From: an uncultured Christensenella sp.
GTDB taxonomy: Bacteria > Bacillota > Clostridia > Christensenellales > Borkfalkiaceae
Length of the DNA: 64,000 nucleotides
Assembly (NCBI GenBank): GCA_910578065.1
Contig: CAJTPB010000003.1
Span: forward strand, 1 to 64,000
Reading direction: 5' to 3'
Position 1 is the stretch's first letter. Each line of letters begins with the position of its first letter. The notes under the pieces were generated by a model that had not been told where the DNA came from, did no database searches, and saw only the letters and a program-made list of their open reading frames with translations. The position numbers were made by a program, and so were the translations under genes. This document shows positions 19,806-27,875 of the stretch, in pieces.

Positions 19806-21455
19806 ATGACACATTTAAACAGCCTGCTCCTTGCGGTAGATACCTGGATGGTAATTGTATTTCCCGTTCTTGCGCTGCTGGTCGGCGCGGGGTTGGGATA
19901 TACAATCGTTCGGGTAATCCAAAATAAGATTTCCAAAAAGAGATCCGCACAAAAGCTCGACGAGGCTTCGACCCGCGCGGAAGAAATGCTGAAACATGCA
20001 GAATCGGAAAGCAAGAGCATTTTAAAGAATGCGGAAGCGGAAAGCAGACGGCTGAAACAGGAAGCAATCTTAGAATCCAAGGAACAGGACATTAAGCGGA
20101 GAAACGAGTTCGACCAAGAAATGAAGGAAAAGCGCGCGGAACAGCAACGCGTGGAAGCCCGTCTCGATCGACAGGAAGAACTGCTTGAAAAGAAGGAAAC
20201 GGAACTCAACAAAAAAACGGAGAGTTTAGAACAACAGCGCAATCAGTTGGCGCAGAAAACGGAAGAAGTGCAAAAGATGCAGGAACAGCTTTCGCGCCAG
20301 CACGAATTGATAGTGCAAGAGTTGGAACGGGTCGCACAGCTTACCAAAGAAGAAGCGAAGCGCATTCTCTGCGAAGAGATTTTAGACGAAACCCGCCACG
20401 ACGTAGCGCTGCAAGTGCGCAATCTCGAACAGCAGGCAAAAGACGATGCCGACTTGAACGCGAAGAATATTATAACCCTTGCGATTCAGCGGTGCGCTTC
20501 CGACCATGCGTCCGAAACGACGGTTTCCGTCGTGCCCCTTCCCAACGACGATATGAAAGCGCGTATCATCGGGCGGGAAGGCAGAAATATCCGCGCGATC
20601 GAAAACGCAACGGGCATTGAACTGATCATCGACGATACGCCCGAAGTCGTTATCCTTTCGGGGTTCGATCCCGTGCGCAGAGAGGTGGCGCGGCTCACCC
20701 TCGAACGGTTGATCCAAGACGGACGCATTCACCCCGCAAGGATCGAGGAAACGGTCGAAAAAGTTTCGCGCGAGTTAGAACAGCAAATTAAGGCGGCGGG
20801 CGAAAACGCCATGTTCGAAGTGGGCATTTTCGGGCTTCATCCCGAAATTATCAAGCTGTTGGGCAGGCTGAAATTCCGTACAAGCTACGGGCAGAACGTA
20901 TACCGCCACTCTATCGAAGTCGCGCAGCTTGCGGGATTGATGGCACAGGAACTTGGGCTTGACGTAAACTTTGCAAAGCGCGCGGGGCTTTTGCACGATA
21001 TCGGCAAGGCGGTCGATCACGAGCAAGAGGGAACGCACATTCAGCTGGGTGCGGATATCGCAAAGAAGTTCAAAGAAAACGCGATGATCGTAAACGCGAT
21101 CATGGCGCACCACGGCGACGTAGAACCCAAAACGATCGAAGCGGTGCTTGTTGCGGCGGCGGACGCGATTTCGGGTGCACGCCCCGGCGCGCGGAGAGAA
21201 ACGGGTTCCAACTACGTGAAACGGCTTGAAAAGTTGGAAGCGATCGCCGCGGGGTTTGCGGGCGTGGAAAAGACGTACGCAATTCAAGCGGGCAGAGAGA
21301 TTCGCGTAATCGTAAAGCCCGATCAGGTAGATGACGCGCAAGCGCTCTTCCTTGCAAAAGATATCGCAAAGAAGATCGAAAGCGAGCTTGAATATCCCGG
21401 TCAAATTAAAGTAAACGTGATTCGCGAATTCAGAAGCGTGGAATACGCAAAATAA
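19806..21455 (+). CDS. rny: Ribonuclease Y
   Basis: A 549-residue membrane-anchored endoribonuclease that starts mRNA decay. It has an N-terminal transmembrane helix (about residues 14-36), a long charged coiled coil (about 45-215), a KH RNA-binding domain with [18 protein letters not shown], and an HD phosphohydrolase domain with [10 protein letters not shown] and AHHGD. Order and length are typical of Firmicutes RNase Y. AGGAGG precedes the ATG. It is monocistronic by its promoter and the downstream hairpin. Confidence 0.97.
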   Translation: MTHLNSLLLAVDTWMVIVFPVLALLVGAGLGYTIVRVIQNKISKKRSAQKLDEASTRAEEMLKHAESESKSILKNAEAESRRLKQEAILESKEQDIKRRNEFDQEMKEKRAEQQRVEARLDRQEELLEKKETELNKKTESLEQQRNQLAQKTEEVQKMQEQLSRQHELIVQELERVAQLTKEEAKRILCEEILDETRHDVALQVRNLEQQAKDDADLNAKNIITLAIQRCASDHASETTVSVVPLPNDDMKARIIGREGRNIRAIENATGIELIIDDTPEVVILSGFDPVRREVARLTLERLIQDGRIHPARIEETVEKVSRELEQQIKAAGENAMFEVGIFGLHPEIIKLLGRLKFRTSYGQNVYRHSIEVAQLAGLMAQELGLDVNFAKRAGLLHDIGKAVDHEQEGTHIQLGADIAKKFKENAMIVNAIMAHHGDVEPKTIEAVLVAAADAISGARPGARRETGSNYVKRLEKLEAIAAGFAGVEKTYAIQAGREIRVIVKPDQVDDAQALFLAKDIAKKIESELEYPGQIKVNVIREFRSVEYAK

Positions 21456-21940
21456 TCGTTTCGTTGAATTACGCACGCTATGCGGGAATGCAGTATTGTT
21501 AAGAGAGCGGAAAATCAACAGCAACTGCAAATAGTTTCCGCCCCGCGAGGAACGGGAATCCCAAAGTAAGGAAATATAAATATTTTTTGGGATAAAAAAA
21601 CAATGTAAATGCGACTTTAATAATGTTGCAAAATCGGCGGAATCGTTTAAAAAAACGATTCCGCTTTCGTTTATAAAAAAATCGCATGTTCCTAAAAGTA
21701 CGAAAAGTAGGATATAATTCTAAATCCGTTTTATGTGAAAACGTATTCCGCAGATAACGCGTTAAATATTTGTACGGCGCTTTTTGCGGACAGATAAGTA
21801 ACGATATCGGCAGGAAGTCTTATTCTCGGATTAGAAGAAGATTCGCCCGCCGAAAAGAAACCCTTTTAAAAGTATACGCATAAAATACAGTACGGTGTTC
21901 TTTCACGTGCGCCGTAAATTTTTACGACAGAGGTTATTTT
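21456..21940. other. Long intergenic region between rny and the cysteine-rich gene
   Basis: No gene is supported in these 485 bases. They contain the hairpin at 21637-21664 and, at about 21712-21717, a TATAAT with only a weak -35 partner. The 200 bases before the cysteine-rich gene show no RNA family I recognise; they could be a long 5' leader. Confidence 0.5.
21637..21672 (+). terminator. Hairpin terminator downstream of rny
   Basis: A 12-bp perfect stem (21637-21648 with 21653-21664) with a four-A loop and the tail TTTCGTTT. It lies about 180 bases after the rny stop. Confidence 0.7.
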
Positions 21941-22303
21941 ATGTGTAATTCGTGTAATTCCTGCGGCTGTTCCCGTTCTTCTTGCGGTTGTGGTAACCGT
22001 TGCAGGCGCTGCGGCTGTAACTGCGGTTGCAATTTTATCAACGCGGTAAACCGCGCAATCGAAAATCTGTTTTGCGAGCCTTGCGGCTGTAACTACGGCT
22101 GCGGTAACGCGCAAAACGGCTGCAACTGCGGCTGCGGTTGCGAAAACGCGCGGAACGGTTGTAACTGCGGCTGCAATATGCGCGGCGTTTCCGGCTGCTG
22201 CAATCAGGTAGACGTATATTACGCCCGTCAATACGCGCTTACTTCCGAATCGGGGCATTCGTGCAGCTGTCATCATCATTGCCATTCCTGCGGCTGTAAC
22301 TGA
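21941..22303 (+). CDS. Small cysteine-rich repeat protein, possible metal binder
   Basis: A 120-residue protein with about 29 cysteines (roughly one residue in four), mostly in CGC, CNCGC and CGCNCGCN units. The tail ends HSCSCHHHCHSCGCN, adding several histidines. One helical stretch without cysteine (about residues 31-43, NFINAVNRAIENL) and one near 90-105 interrupt the pattern. There is no signal peptide. GAGG lies upstream of the ATG. No family is recognised with certainty. Metallothionein-like metal storage or a structural, disulphide-rich coat-like protein are both possible. The gene stands alone, with a long upstream gap and its own terminator. Confidence 0.75.
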   Translation: MCNSCNSCGCSRSSCGCGNRCRRCGCNCGCNFINAVNRAIENLFCEPCGCNYGCGNAQNGCNCGCGCENARNGCNCGCNMRGVSGCCNQVDVYYARQYALTSESGHSCSCHHHCHSCGCN

Positions 22304-22319
22304 TTCGACGTTTTAAAAG

Positions 22320-22351
22320 GGGCGCCTCCGCATAGGGGGCGTTTCTTTTTT
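22320..22351 (+). terminator. Intrinsic terminator after the cysteine-rich gene
   Basis: GCGCCTCC pairs with GGGGGCG (one G-T pair), followed by TTTCTTTTTT. Confidence 0.75.
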
Positions 22352-22470
22352 AAAAATCCGTTAAATTTATAAAAAACCGTTGCATGCTTTTTCGCTGCGT
22401 GTTATAATACAAACGAAAAAATTCGCGTTTGCAAATAAATGCAAACGCACGGCATATTATCGGAGCGAAT

Positions 22471-23424
22471 ATGAATTTTTTACGGAAGTACAAATGGTGG
22501 AAATATGCGCGGCATATTTTAGTCGTTATGATGGGTAATGCAATCGCGGCTGCGTCATCGGCTTGCTTTATTCTGCCTAATAATTTGGTGATCGGCGGTA
22601 CAACGGGTATCGGTATTTTTGTCGGACATTTCTGGAACGAAAACGCCGTTTCCATTGTTGCGCTGATTGCAAATATTATTTTGTACGTGATCGGCGTGTT
22701 TTTGCTGGGCAAAAAGTTTGCAATGTCTACTTTGCTCGGCACTGTTCTTTATCCCGTGTTTATGGGGCTGTTTTCGATGGCGATCGGCGACCGCATTTTA
22801 ACGGACGATAAATTGCTTGCCTGTATTTGCGGCGGGCTGTTTATGGGAATCGGTATCGGCATCGTCGTGCGGGAGGGGGCTTCTACGGGCGGAACGGATA
22901 TCCCGCCGCTTATTTTAAATAAGTATTTCGGGCTTCCCGTTTCGGTAGGGGTATGGATCGTCGATTTAACCATCGTATTTATGCAGGCGTTTACAATGTC
23001 GATCGAAACGGCCCTGTACGGTCTTTTTACCGTATTGATGTACAGTTTCGTGATCGACGCGGTTTCGCCCATCGGCAGAAAAAAGACGCAGGTAAAGATT
23101 ATCAGCGCAAAATATCCCGAAGTTCGCGATATGCTGATAAACGAACTGAATTTAGGCGTTACGATTTTATACGGGCAGACGGGTTACTTAAAAGAACGCT
23201 GCCACATGATGCTGACCGTCGTTTCTAAACGTAATCTCGTTCGGCTGAAAAACGAAGTGTATAAAATCGATCCGGAAGCGTTTTTAACGGTAAGCGTGAT
23301 CACGGAAGTGCGCGGAAGGGGATTTTCGACCGAGCGCATATATTTGCCGAAAAATGCGGCAAGCGCGGATCAAGCGCAAAAAGAAGAGGAAACGGATTTT
23401 AATCAATCGGAAACGGAATCGTAA
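22471..23424 (+). CDS. YitT family membrane protein
   Basis: A 317-residue protein with five or six transmembrane segments in residues 15-200, then a soluble DUF2179-type ACT-like domain (about 210-290). The pattern VREGASTGGTDIPPLIL is characteristic of the YitT/DUF161 family; LGVTILYGQTGY opens the C-terminal domain. The function of this widespread family is poorly known; export or transport is suspected. The ATG at 22471 follows CGGAGC; the frame stays open 14 codons upstream without a better site. The tail is acidic and Gln-rich. Confidence 0.88.
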   Translation: MNFLRKYKWWKYARHILVVMMGNAIAAASSACFILPNNLVIGGTTGIGIFVGHFWNENAVSIVALIANIILYVIGVFLLGKKFAMSTLLGTVLYPVFMGLFSMAIGDRILTDDKLLACICGGLFMGIGIGIVVREGASTGGTDIPPLILNKYFGLPVSVGVWIVDLTIVFMQAFTMSIETALYGLFTVLMYSFVIDAVSPIGRKKTQVKIISAKYPEVRDMLINELNLGVTILYGQTGYLKERCHMMLTVVSKRNLVRLKNEVYKIDPEAFLTVSVITEVRGRGFSTERIYLPKNAASADQAQKEEETDFNQSETES

Positions 23425-23458
23425 AAAAGGCTCGGCTGATTTCAGCCGAGCCTTTTTT
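23423..23458. terminator. Bidirectional terminator between convergent genes
   Basis: A 17-bp perfect stem (23423-23439 with 23442-23458) with A6 and T6 flanks. It overlaps the yitT-like stop and serves the ParA gene on the other strand. Confidence 0.92.
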
Positions 23459-23466
23459 AAATACGA

Positions 23467-24249
23467 TTAAACGATGATTTTATAGAATTCGGAAAGCATT
23501 TCCCAAATCGCTTTCTTTTGCAGTTTTTCGTAAGGGGTCAAATTCTTTATGTCGTCGTCGAAGGTAGAAACGCCTTTCGTCTGCAACGACTGAATGCTTG
23601 CCTTTTCGGGCACGCAAGGAAGAATTTGCGCGTTGTCGAGATATTCTTCGACAAGAGCGGTAAGCTCTTCCAACGCGACGGCGGGCACCGATTTCTGTTT
23701 GGAAAATCCGTTGGGTAATACGTAACGGATCTTATTTAAATCAAGCCCCGTATCTACAAAGTATTGCAACGTATTGTAAAATCCGTTTACGCCCAACTTG
23801 TTCAGCTGAACGACGAGGATCACCGTATCTACGTAATCTAAAATCAGTTCCGAAGTGCGGTTCGAGGAGGGGGGAAGATCGAAGAACACAAAATCGAATC
23901 TGCCCGCTAAATCCTGCACCATTTCGGTGAACTGTTTTTCGAAAAAGCGTTCCAAGGTAAGTTTTTTGGAAAGCATATCGGTATTCAGCGTTTTTACCGC
24001 GTAAATGTTTTCGCGAATGGGAATTAAAACGTCTTCCAAACGGCACGCTTTTGCAATGTAGTGTTCGAAATAATTATCTTCTCTGTCGAACACCTTGTCC
24101 GAACAGCCGAACATTTCGAAAATAGAGTTTTGGTCGTCTACGCTTACAATCAAAACTTTTTTTCCTTGCTTTGCAAGGTAAGCGGCGTGTTCGCCCGTAA
24201 TAGTCGTTTTGCCGACGCCGCCTTTTTTACAGAAATATGTATACGTCAT
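23467..24249 (-). CDS. ParA/MinD-type ATPase
   Basis: A 260-residue deviant Walker A ATPase with KKGGVGKTT at residues 8-16 (signature Lys included), VDDQNS as the A' motif, and FDFVFFDLPPSS as Walker B. It lacks the MinD-type C-terminal membrane helix and the DNA-binding N-terminal extension of plasmid ParA. These ATPases position DNA or protein cargo through nucleotide-dependent dimers. No parB or parS is near, so this is probably an orphan cargo-positioning or plasmid-derived system. The start overlaps the stop of the upstream small gene by 4 bases (ATGA), which makes that gene its likely partner. Confidence 0.88.
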   Translation of the reverse strand: MTYTYFCKKGGVGKTTITGEHAAYLAKQGKKVLIVSVDDQNSIFEMFGCSDKVFDREDNYFEHYIAKACRLEDVLIPIRENIYAVKTLNTDMLSKKLTLERFFEKQFTEMVQDLAGRFDFVFFDLPPSSNRTSELILDYVDTVILVVQLNKLGVNGFYNTLQYFVDTGLDLNKIRYVLPNGFSKQKSVPAVALEELTALVEEYLDNAQILPCVPEKASIQSLQTKGVSTFDDDIKNLTPYEKLQKKAIWEMLSEFYKIIV

Positions 24250-24650
24250 ACGATTTCACATCCTTTTGCTTCCAAAGCGGCTTTCGCGCGAAGGTACGCT
24301 TTGGGATAATCGCAGTATGCAAGGCAAAGCAAAGCCGAATCGATCAATTCCGCCGCGTTTTTGCCGGTAGCCGCGTACAGTTCGGTTAAAAGCGCTTTGT
24401 TCACCTTGGTGAAAACGAGTTTGCGCTTTGCCTTTCCTTCTACGGCGGTAGGGTGCTTTTCCTGCGTCAGAACGGGCGTGTGGGCGGGTTCTTCGGGCAG
24501 CGTTTGCGCTTGTACGACTTCCGGTTGCTGCTGTTGCATTTCAACCGCTTCTAAGGTAAGGGGGTTGATTCTTTTTTGAATTTTTGCCTCTTCCTGTTCG
24601 TTGGTTTCGATTTCGGATTGTTCAAATGGATTGCTGCGCTTTTGTATCAT
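24246..24650 (-). CDS. Small putative partner of the ParA-type ATPase
   Basis: A 134-residue protein in two parts. Residues 1-75 are disordered, Gln/Glu/Pro-rich, and contain the motif QKR-NP twice (IQKRSNP near 2-8, IQKRINP near 23-29). Residues 75-134 are compact and helical (KLVFTKVNKALLTELYAATG then AAELIDSALL), compatible with a ribbon-helix-helix or similar DNA-binding domain, though no signature is decisive. Co-transcription and translational coupling with the ATPase suggest it is the cargo adaptor or ATPase activator. I do not recognise a family. Confidence 0.7.
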   Translation of the reverse strand: MIQKRSNPFEQSEIETNEQEEAKIQKRINPLTLEAVEMQQQQPEVVQAQTLPEEPAHTPVLTQEKHPTAVEGKAKRKLVFTKVNKALLTELYAATGKNAAELIDSALLCLAYCDYPKAYLRAKAALEAKGCEIV

Positions 24651-24675
24651 GATATAATTCTCCTTATTCCTATTT

Positions 24676-24704
24676 ATTATATCACATAAAATCGGTTATT
24701 TCAA
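24676..24704 (-). promoter_or_regulatory. Sigma-A promoter for the ParA-type operon
   Basis: On the minus strand: TTGAAA (24699-24704), a 17-base spacer and TATAAT (24676-24681), 25 bases before the start at 24650, with AAGGAG in between. Confidence 0.85.
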
Positions 24705-24784
24705 TAGTTTGCAAGAGGAAAAATGCACTTTTTTCGTAATTTTTACAAAATTTTTGCCTTTTGGCGTTCTTTTTTCATAAAAGT

Positions 24785-24821
24785 AAAAATCCGCGCTGTC
24801 GTTAGGCTAAGCGCGGATTTT
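24785..24821 (-). terminator. Intrinsic terminator of the flavin-reductase-like gene
   Basis: On the minus strand, AAAATCCGCGCT pairs with AGCGCGGATTTTT across a 12-base loop, starting 2 bases after the stop at 24824. Confidence 0.85.
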
Positions 24822-24823
24822 CG

Positions 24824-25735
24824 TTATTTCTTTTTTTCTTTTCTGCGTTTGTCGTTAATAATGCCGAGCGCCGCTTCGTCGATCAAAGATATGTTTTCTT
24901 CTTTGGCGATCTGCACCATTTGCGTAAGCGCGGCTTTTAAAAAAATGCGGGGGATCTTCGTTAATTTTCGGCAGGCTTCGTCGGTAAATTTTACGTCTGG
25001 ATCGATGCGGGAAGCCGCGTATTTGACCGTTTGCACGTCTGCTTCTTTCGCCTGCACCTTTTCCGCCCTCGGCTTTTTAAAGGGGGAATACCAAAAGTTC
25101 GTGCTGTCGCGATAGCCGTAATCGACGGGAACGGCGGGAAACGCGCTTCCTTTTACGCCGCCGATGATCGCGTTGCGGTATTTTTCTTTCATGCGGATTT
25201 TATCGATTTTTAAGATAAAGTGCGCGCCGAATTTGCTTGTGATCCCGTTAAAATTGCGGTAGGGCGGTTCGTAACCTTCCAAATTTCCCGCTTTGTCGAG
25301 GTAAGCGCTTTCAAGCGAATCGTCCCAAGTGCATTCGAATACTTGAAAGGATTCTGCAATCAGCTTGGGGCGGTCTGCGCCAAGCGGGCTGTCGATCAGC
25401 GTAAAAAGGCAGTTTTTCATTTTTTCTTCCGTTCCGTCGCCGGGGAAGCCCAACCGCACCGCTTCGCGGAAGTACTTTTTCCGGTCGGGAATAAAGTTAA
25501 GCGAAACGGTTTTCTTGCGCAATATGTTTTGCGCGGTGTTGGAATTGTTTCTGCATTCCAAAATCATGGCGTAATAATCTTTGCCCGCCACGTAGTAGGG
25601 GAAGCAGAGCGAATATGCGCCGAGGTTGGTTTTCCCGTTTTCCGCAACAGTTCCCGCAAGAACGGTCGGCATGGGAAAAAAGGCGGAAGTTTGGTAAAAG
25701 TTATCTACAATTCTTAATTCTTTCAGTTCGTCCAT
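24824..25735 (-). CDS. Flavin-reductase-like protein with a PCP_red-like C-terminal domain
   Basis: A 303-residue protein. Residues 10-215 look like an FMN-binding split-barrel flavin reductase (flavoredoxin type): PMPTVLAGT, TNLGAYS, RNNSNTAQNI and KKTVSLNF. After a linker (217-245), residues 249-293 read FTDEACRKLTKIPRIFLKAA and then IAKEENISLIDEAAL. That closely follows the small PCP_red/light-independent protochlorophyllide reductase C-terminal domain (W/F-T-E-A---L--IP-F), often found as a tail on other redox proteins. This fusion is unusual. The ATG at 25735 follows GGGAG; the frame extends 43 codons further but across the promoter. Redox role inferred, substrate unknown. Confidence 0.72.
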   Translation of the reverse strand: MDELKELRIVDNFYQTSAFFPMPTVLAGTVAENGKTNLGAYSLCFPYYVAGKDYYAMILECRNNSNTAQNILRKKTVSLNFIPDRKKYFREAVRLGFPGDGTEEKMKNCLFTLIDSPLGADRPKLIAESFQVFECTWDDSLESAYLDKAGNLEGYEPPYRNFNGITSKFGAHFILKIDKIRMKEKYRNAIIGGVKGSAFPAVPVDYGYRDSTNFWYSPFKKPRAEKVQAKEADVQTVKYAASRIDPDVKFTDEACRKLTKIPRIFLKAALTQMVQIAKEENISLIDEAALGIINDKRRKEKKK

Positions 25736-25768
25736 AAAATCTCCCTTACGGCGAATACGCCTGTTATT

Positions 25769-25797
25769 ATTATAGCCGAATGGAAAAATTATGTCAA
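25769..25797 (-). promoter_or_regulatory. Consensus sigma-A promoter for the flavin-reductase-like gene
   Basis: On the minus strand: TTGACA (25792-25797), a 17-base spacer and TATAAT (25769-25774), a perfect match 34 bases before the ATG. It proves that the upstream extension of the frame is not coding. Confidence 0.92.
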
Positions 25798-25835
25798 TTT
25801 TTCCCCAAAAAACCGCGCGCGTTTTGCCCGACTGC

Positions 25836-25864
25836 TTGACAGCACCCTTTTTTTGTGTTACCAC
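25836..25864 (+). promoter_or_regulatory. Possible promoter of the abrB-like/ABC operon
   Basis: TTGACA (25836-25841) and a weak TACCAC (25859-25864) with a 17-base spacer. The poor -10 box lies directly against the operator-like repeat at 25865-25893. Confidence 0.45.
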
Positions 25865-25893
25865 AAGTAAGAAAAGTAAAACTATTCTTACTT
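25865..25893. promoter_or_regulatory. Inverted repeat, probable operator of the AbrB-like regulator
   Basis: AAGTAAGAA (25865-25873) and TTCTTACTT (25885-25893) form a perfect 9-bp inverted repeat with an 11-base centre. It covers the expected transcription start, ahead of the ribosome binding site GGAGG. There is no T run, so it is not a terminator. Autorepression is inferred. Confidence 0.6.
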
Positions 25894-25909
25894 ATATGCG
25901 GAGGAAGTT

Positions 25910-26125
25910 ATGGCGGAATATCCCGAAGGGAAGTTTATGGCAACGGTAAAAATCGGTCCGAAAGGGCAAATCGTAATTCCGAAAGAGGCGCGCGACATGT
26001 TCGGATTTCAGGCGGGGGATTCCCTTTTACTGCTTGCCGATAAAACGCAGGGGATCGCGTTGCAGCCTTTTTCGTATGCGGAAGCGTTTTTCGATGCGGT
26101 GCGCCGCATGAAGGAGAAAGAATGA
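25910..26125 (+). CDS. AbrB/SpoVT family transcription regulator
   Basis: A 71-residue protein with a single AbrB/MazE-type swapped-hairpin DNA-binding domain: GPKGQIVIPKEARDMFGFQAGDSLLLL at residues 17-43 (family consensus G-I-IPK--R---GI--GD-L). GGAGGAAGTT precedes the ATG. It overlaps the downstream ATPase gene by 4 bases, so it is co-translated with the ABC system it probably controls. The same regulator position in Firmicutes is often held by a GntR (YtrA) protein, so this is a regulator swap in a familiar operon type. Confidence 0.88.
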   Translation: MAEYPEGKFMATVKIGPKGQIVIPKEARDMFGFQAGDSLLLLADKTQGIALQPFSYAEAFFDAVRRMKEKE

Positions 26126-26946
26126 TCGCGTTAAAGGTGCAAAATTTGACTAAGCAGTACCCTTCGTTCACGTTAGACAAAGTTAGTTTTTCGGCGGAAG
26201 AAGGGCAGGTGATCAGGCTGATCGGCAGGAACGGCGCGGGCAAAAGCACGACGATCAAAGCGATCCTCGGCATGATTTGCGCGCAAGGGGATATTTCCGT
26301 ATTCGGGCGTGCGGCTGCGGAACAAAAAGAGGAGATCGGCTATGCGGGGGGCGGCTTTCGGTTTTATCCGCAAAAAACGCTGAAAAGAATAGCGCAAACG
26401 GTATCGTCTTTTTATGCGGGCTGGAACGAAGCGCGTTACCGTTCCCTTTTGCAGGCGTTTCAATTACAAGAGGAAAAGAAGATCACGCAGCTTTCGGAAG
26501 GCATGAAAGTGAAATTTGCGATCGCGCTTGCGCTTTCGCACGGGGCGCGGCTTTTGATCATGGACGAGCCGACGAGCGGGCTCGATCCGCTCTCGCGGGA
26601 GGAAATTTGCGATTTAGTGCTCCATCTCGTGCAAAACGAGGGCGTGACCGTGCTGTTTTCCACGCATATTACTTCCGATCTTACCCGCATTGCAGATCGC
26701 ATATTGTATCTTTCGAACGGGCGGCTGATTGCGGACGAGGAATTAAAAACGCTTTTGGGCAAATATTCCGTTGCGTTGTTTGCGCGCAAAGAGGACGCGG
26801 AACAAAGCGGGGCGAGGGGAATAAAACGCGTGAAAGAGGGGTTCGAAGGGCTTATGCCGCGCGGCGGTACGTGTGCGGGCGGAATTTTGCGCGACGCTTC
26901 GATAGACGAAATTATCGTACATTGGGAAACGGAGGCGGGAAAATGA
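26122..26946 (+). CDS. ABC-2 type transporter ATP-binding protein
   Basis: A 274-residue protein with Walker A GRNGAGKST (about residues 36-44), signature LSEGMKVKFAIALALS, Walker B LLIMDEPTSGLDP and the switch His in STHITSD. It powers the membrane partner encoded next, with a 4-base overlap. The absence of a binding protein marks it as an exporter. Substrate unknown; small ABC-2 exporters under such regulators are often linked to antimicrobial peptide or envelope stress (inference). Confidence 0.92.
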   Translation: MIALKVQNLTKQYPSFTLDKVSFSAEEGQVIRLIGRNGAGKSTTIKAILGMICAQGDISVFGRAAAEQKEEIGYAGGGFRFYPQKTLKRIAQTVSSFYAGWNEARYRSLLQAFQLQEEKKITQLSEGMKVKFAIALALSHGARLLIMDEPTSGLDPLSREEICDLVLHLVQNEGVTVLFSTHITSDLTRIADRILYLSNGRLIADEELKTLLGKYSVALFARKEDAEQSGARGIKRVKEGFEGLMPRGGTCAGGILRDASIDEIIVHWETEAGK

Positions 26947-27593
26947 CGCTTGCAATGTTAAAAAAAGAGTTTCCGCTCTGTCTGCATCCTGCGGCGATCG
27001 TGTTCGTTCTGTTCGGGGCGTTTGTGTTTATACCCAACTATCCGTACGAGGTGATGTTCTTCTTTTCGGGGTTGGGTGCGTACTTTATCTGTTTAAGCGC
27101 GCGGGAAAACGGCGATTTGGAATTCGGCTGCACGCTTCCCGTCAATAAGACGGCGATTCCCGTTGCGCGTATTTTAATGTGCGTTATTTTGCAGCTTGCC
27201 CAGCTTTTAACGGCGGCAATGTGCATTGCGTTAAAAGAGGCGTTTTTTCCTGCGCCCAATCTTGCGGGAATGGACGCGAATATCGTGCTGCTCGGATGGG
27301 GTTGCGTAATTCTCGGCGCGTTTAATATATGCTTCTTTCCCATACACTTCCGCGATCCCAAAAAAACAGGAAAGCCGTTTTGTCTTGCAACCGTCGTCGT
27401 GTTTTTGTTGATCGGGTTATCCGTTATGCTTTGCACGCTGTCGCCGTCATTTTGGGCGGGGTTCGATACTCCCGATCCGCAAAATATTTTCGCAAAACTT
27501 ACCGTTCTGTTTTCGGGCATCGCGCTTTACGTTTGGTTAACGGCATGTGCGCTGATACTGTCTTGCAAGGCTTTTTCTAAGGTGGATTTATAA
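26943..27593 (+). CDS. ABC-2 type transporter permease
   Basis: A 216-residue integral membrane protein with six hydrophobic segments, the usual minimal ABC-2 permease size. It resembles the family with the pattern YP-EVMFFFSGLGAYF and CTLPVNKTAIPVARI, where the ATPase coupling helix lies. The start is the ATG overlapping the ATPase stop (ATGA); the frame is open far upstream in the shadow of the ATPase gene. It forms the export channel with the preceding ATPase. Confidence 0.87.
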   Translation: MTLAMLKKEFPLCLHPAAIVFVLFGAFVFIPNYPYEVMFFFSGLGAYFICLSARENGDLEFGCTLPVNKTAIPVARILMCVILQLAQLLTAAMCIALKEAFFPAPNLAGMDANIVLLGWGCVILGAFNICFFPIHFRDPKKTGKPFCLATVVVFLLIGLSVMLCTLSPSFWAGFDTPDPQNIFAKLTVLFSGIALYVWLTACALILSCKAFSKVDL

Positions 27594-27830
27594 TTGTTTT
27601 TTCGCCTTATTTAAGCGGCGTATTTTACGCGGGATCTTGGCATATGCGTTTGCCGCGGATTTGTCGGTTTGTATTTCGGGATAATACGCCCGCCCCGCAA
27701 AGTTGTGGTCGGTTACGGCGTAAGTGCTTGTAATTAAGGGGCTTTGGATTTGTCGGTTGGTATTTGAGTGGAACGGTATTCTTGAAAACTTACCATCGAA
27801 ACAGTTTGCAGGTATTACGGTTAAATTGTC
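27588..27830 (-). other. Start-less 80-codon open stretch, possible gene fragment
   Basis: This minus-strand frame runs for 80 codons between two stops and contains no ATG, GTG or TTG. Its translation looks protein-like (for example ITSTYAVTDHNFAGRAYYPE and a basic tail IPRKIRRLNKAKKQ), and its codon use fits the genome. It ends within the stop of the ABC permease on the other strand. It may be the end of a decayed gene or chance. No family is recognised. Confidence 0.3.
27657..27765. repeat. 20-base direct repeat pair
   Basis: GGATTTGTCGGTT-GTATTT occurs at 27657-27676 and 27746-27765 with one mismatch (T or G at the gap), 89 bases apart. The unit lies inside the gene-free stretch 27594-27871. 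Confidence 0.6.
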
Positions 27831-27842
27831 TTATAACAGTAA

Positions 27843-27875
27843 AGGATCCGCAAAAAGCGGATCCTAAATTTTTAT
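27843..27875. terminator. Terminator downstream of the minus-strand lipoprotein gene
   Basis: AGGATCCGC, five A, GCGGATCCT: a perfect 9-bp stem. The T-rich flank is stronger on the plus strand (AAATTTTTAT). On the minus strand it follows the lipoprotein stop by 7 bases. Confidence 0.65.

Noticed and set aside
21941..22303. Possible CRISPR-like or tandem DNA repeat in the cysteine-rich region
   Set aside because: The repetition follows codons for CNCGC units with varied third positions; spacing is irregular and there are no spacers.
22304..22470. Riboswitch before the YitT-like gene
   Set aside because: The hairpin there is a plain terminator with a T run; no known riboswitch core was found.
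26277..26942. Upstream extension of the ABC permease frame through the ATPase gene
   Set aside because: The extension is an Arg-rich shadow of the ATPase coding sequence. The ATG at 26943 overlaps the ATPase stop in the usual ATGA form.
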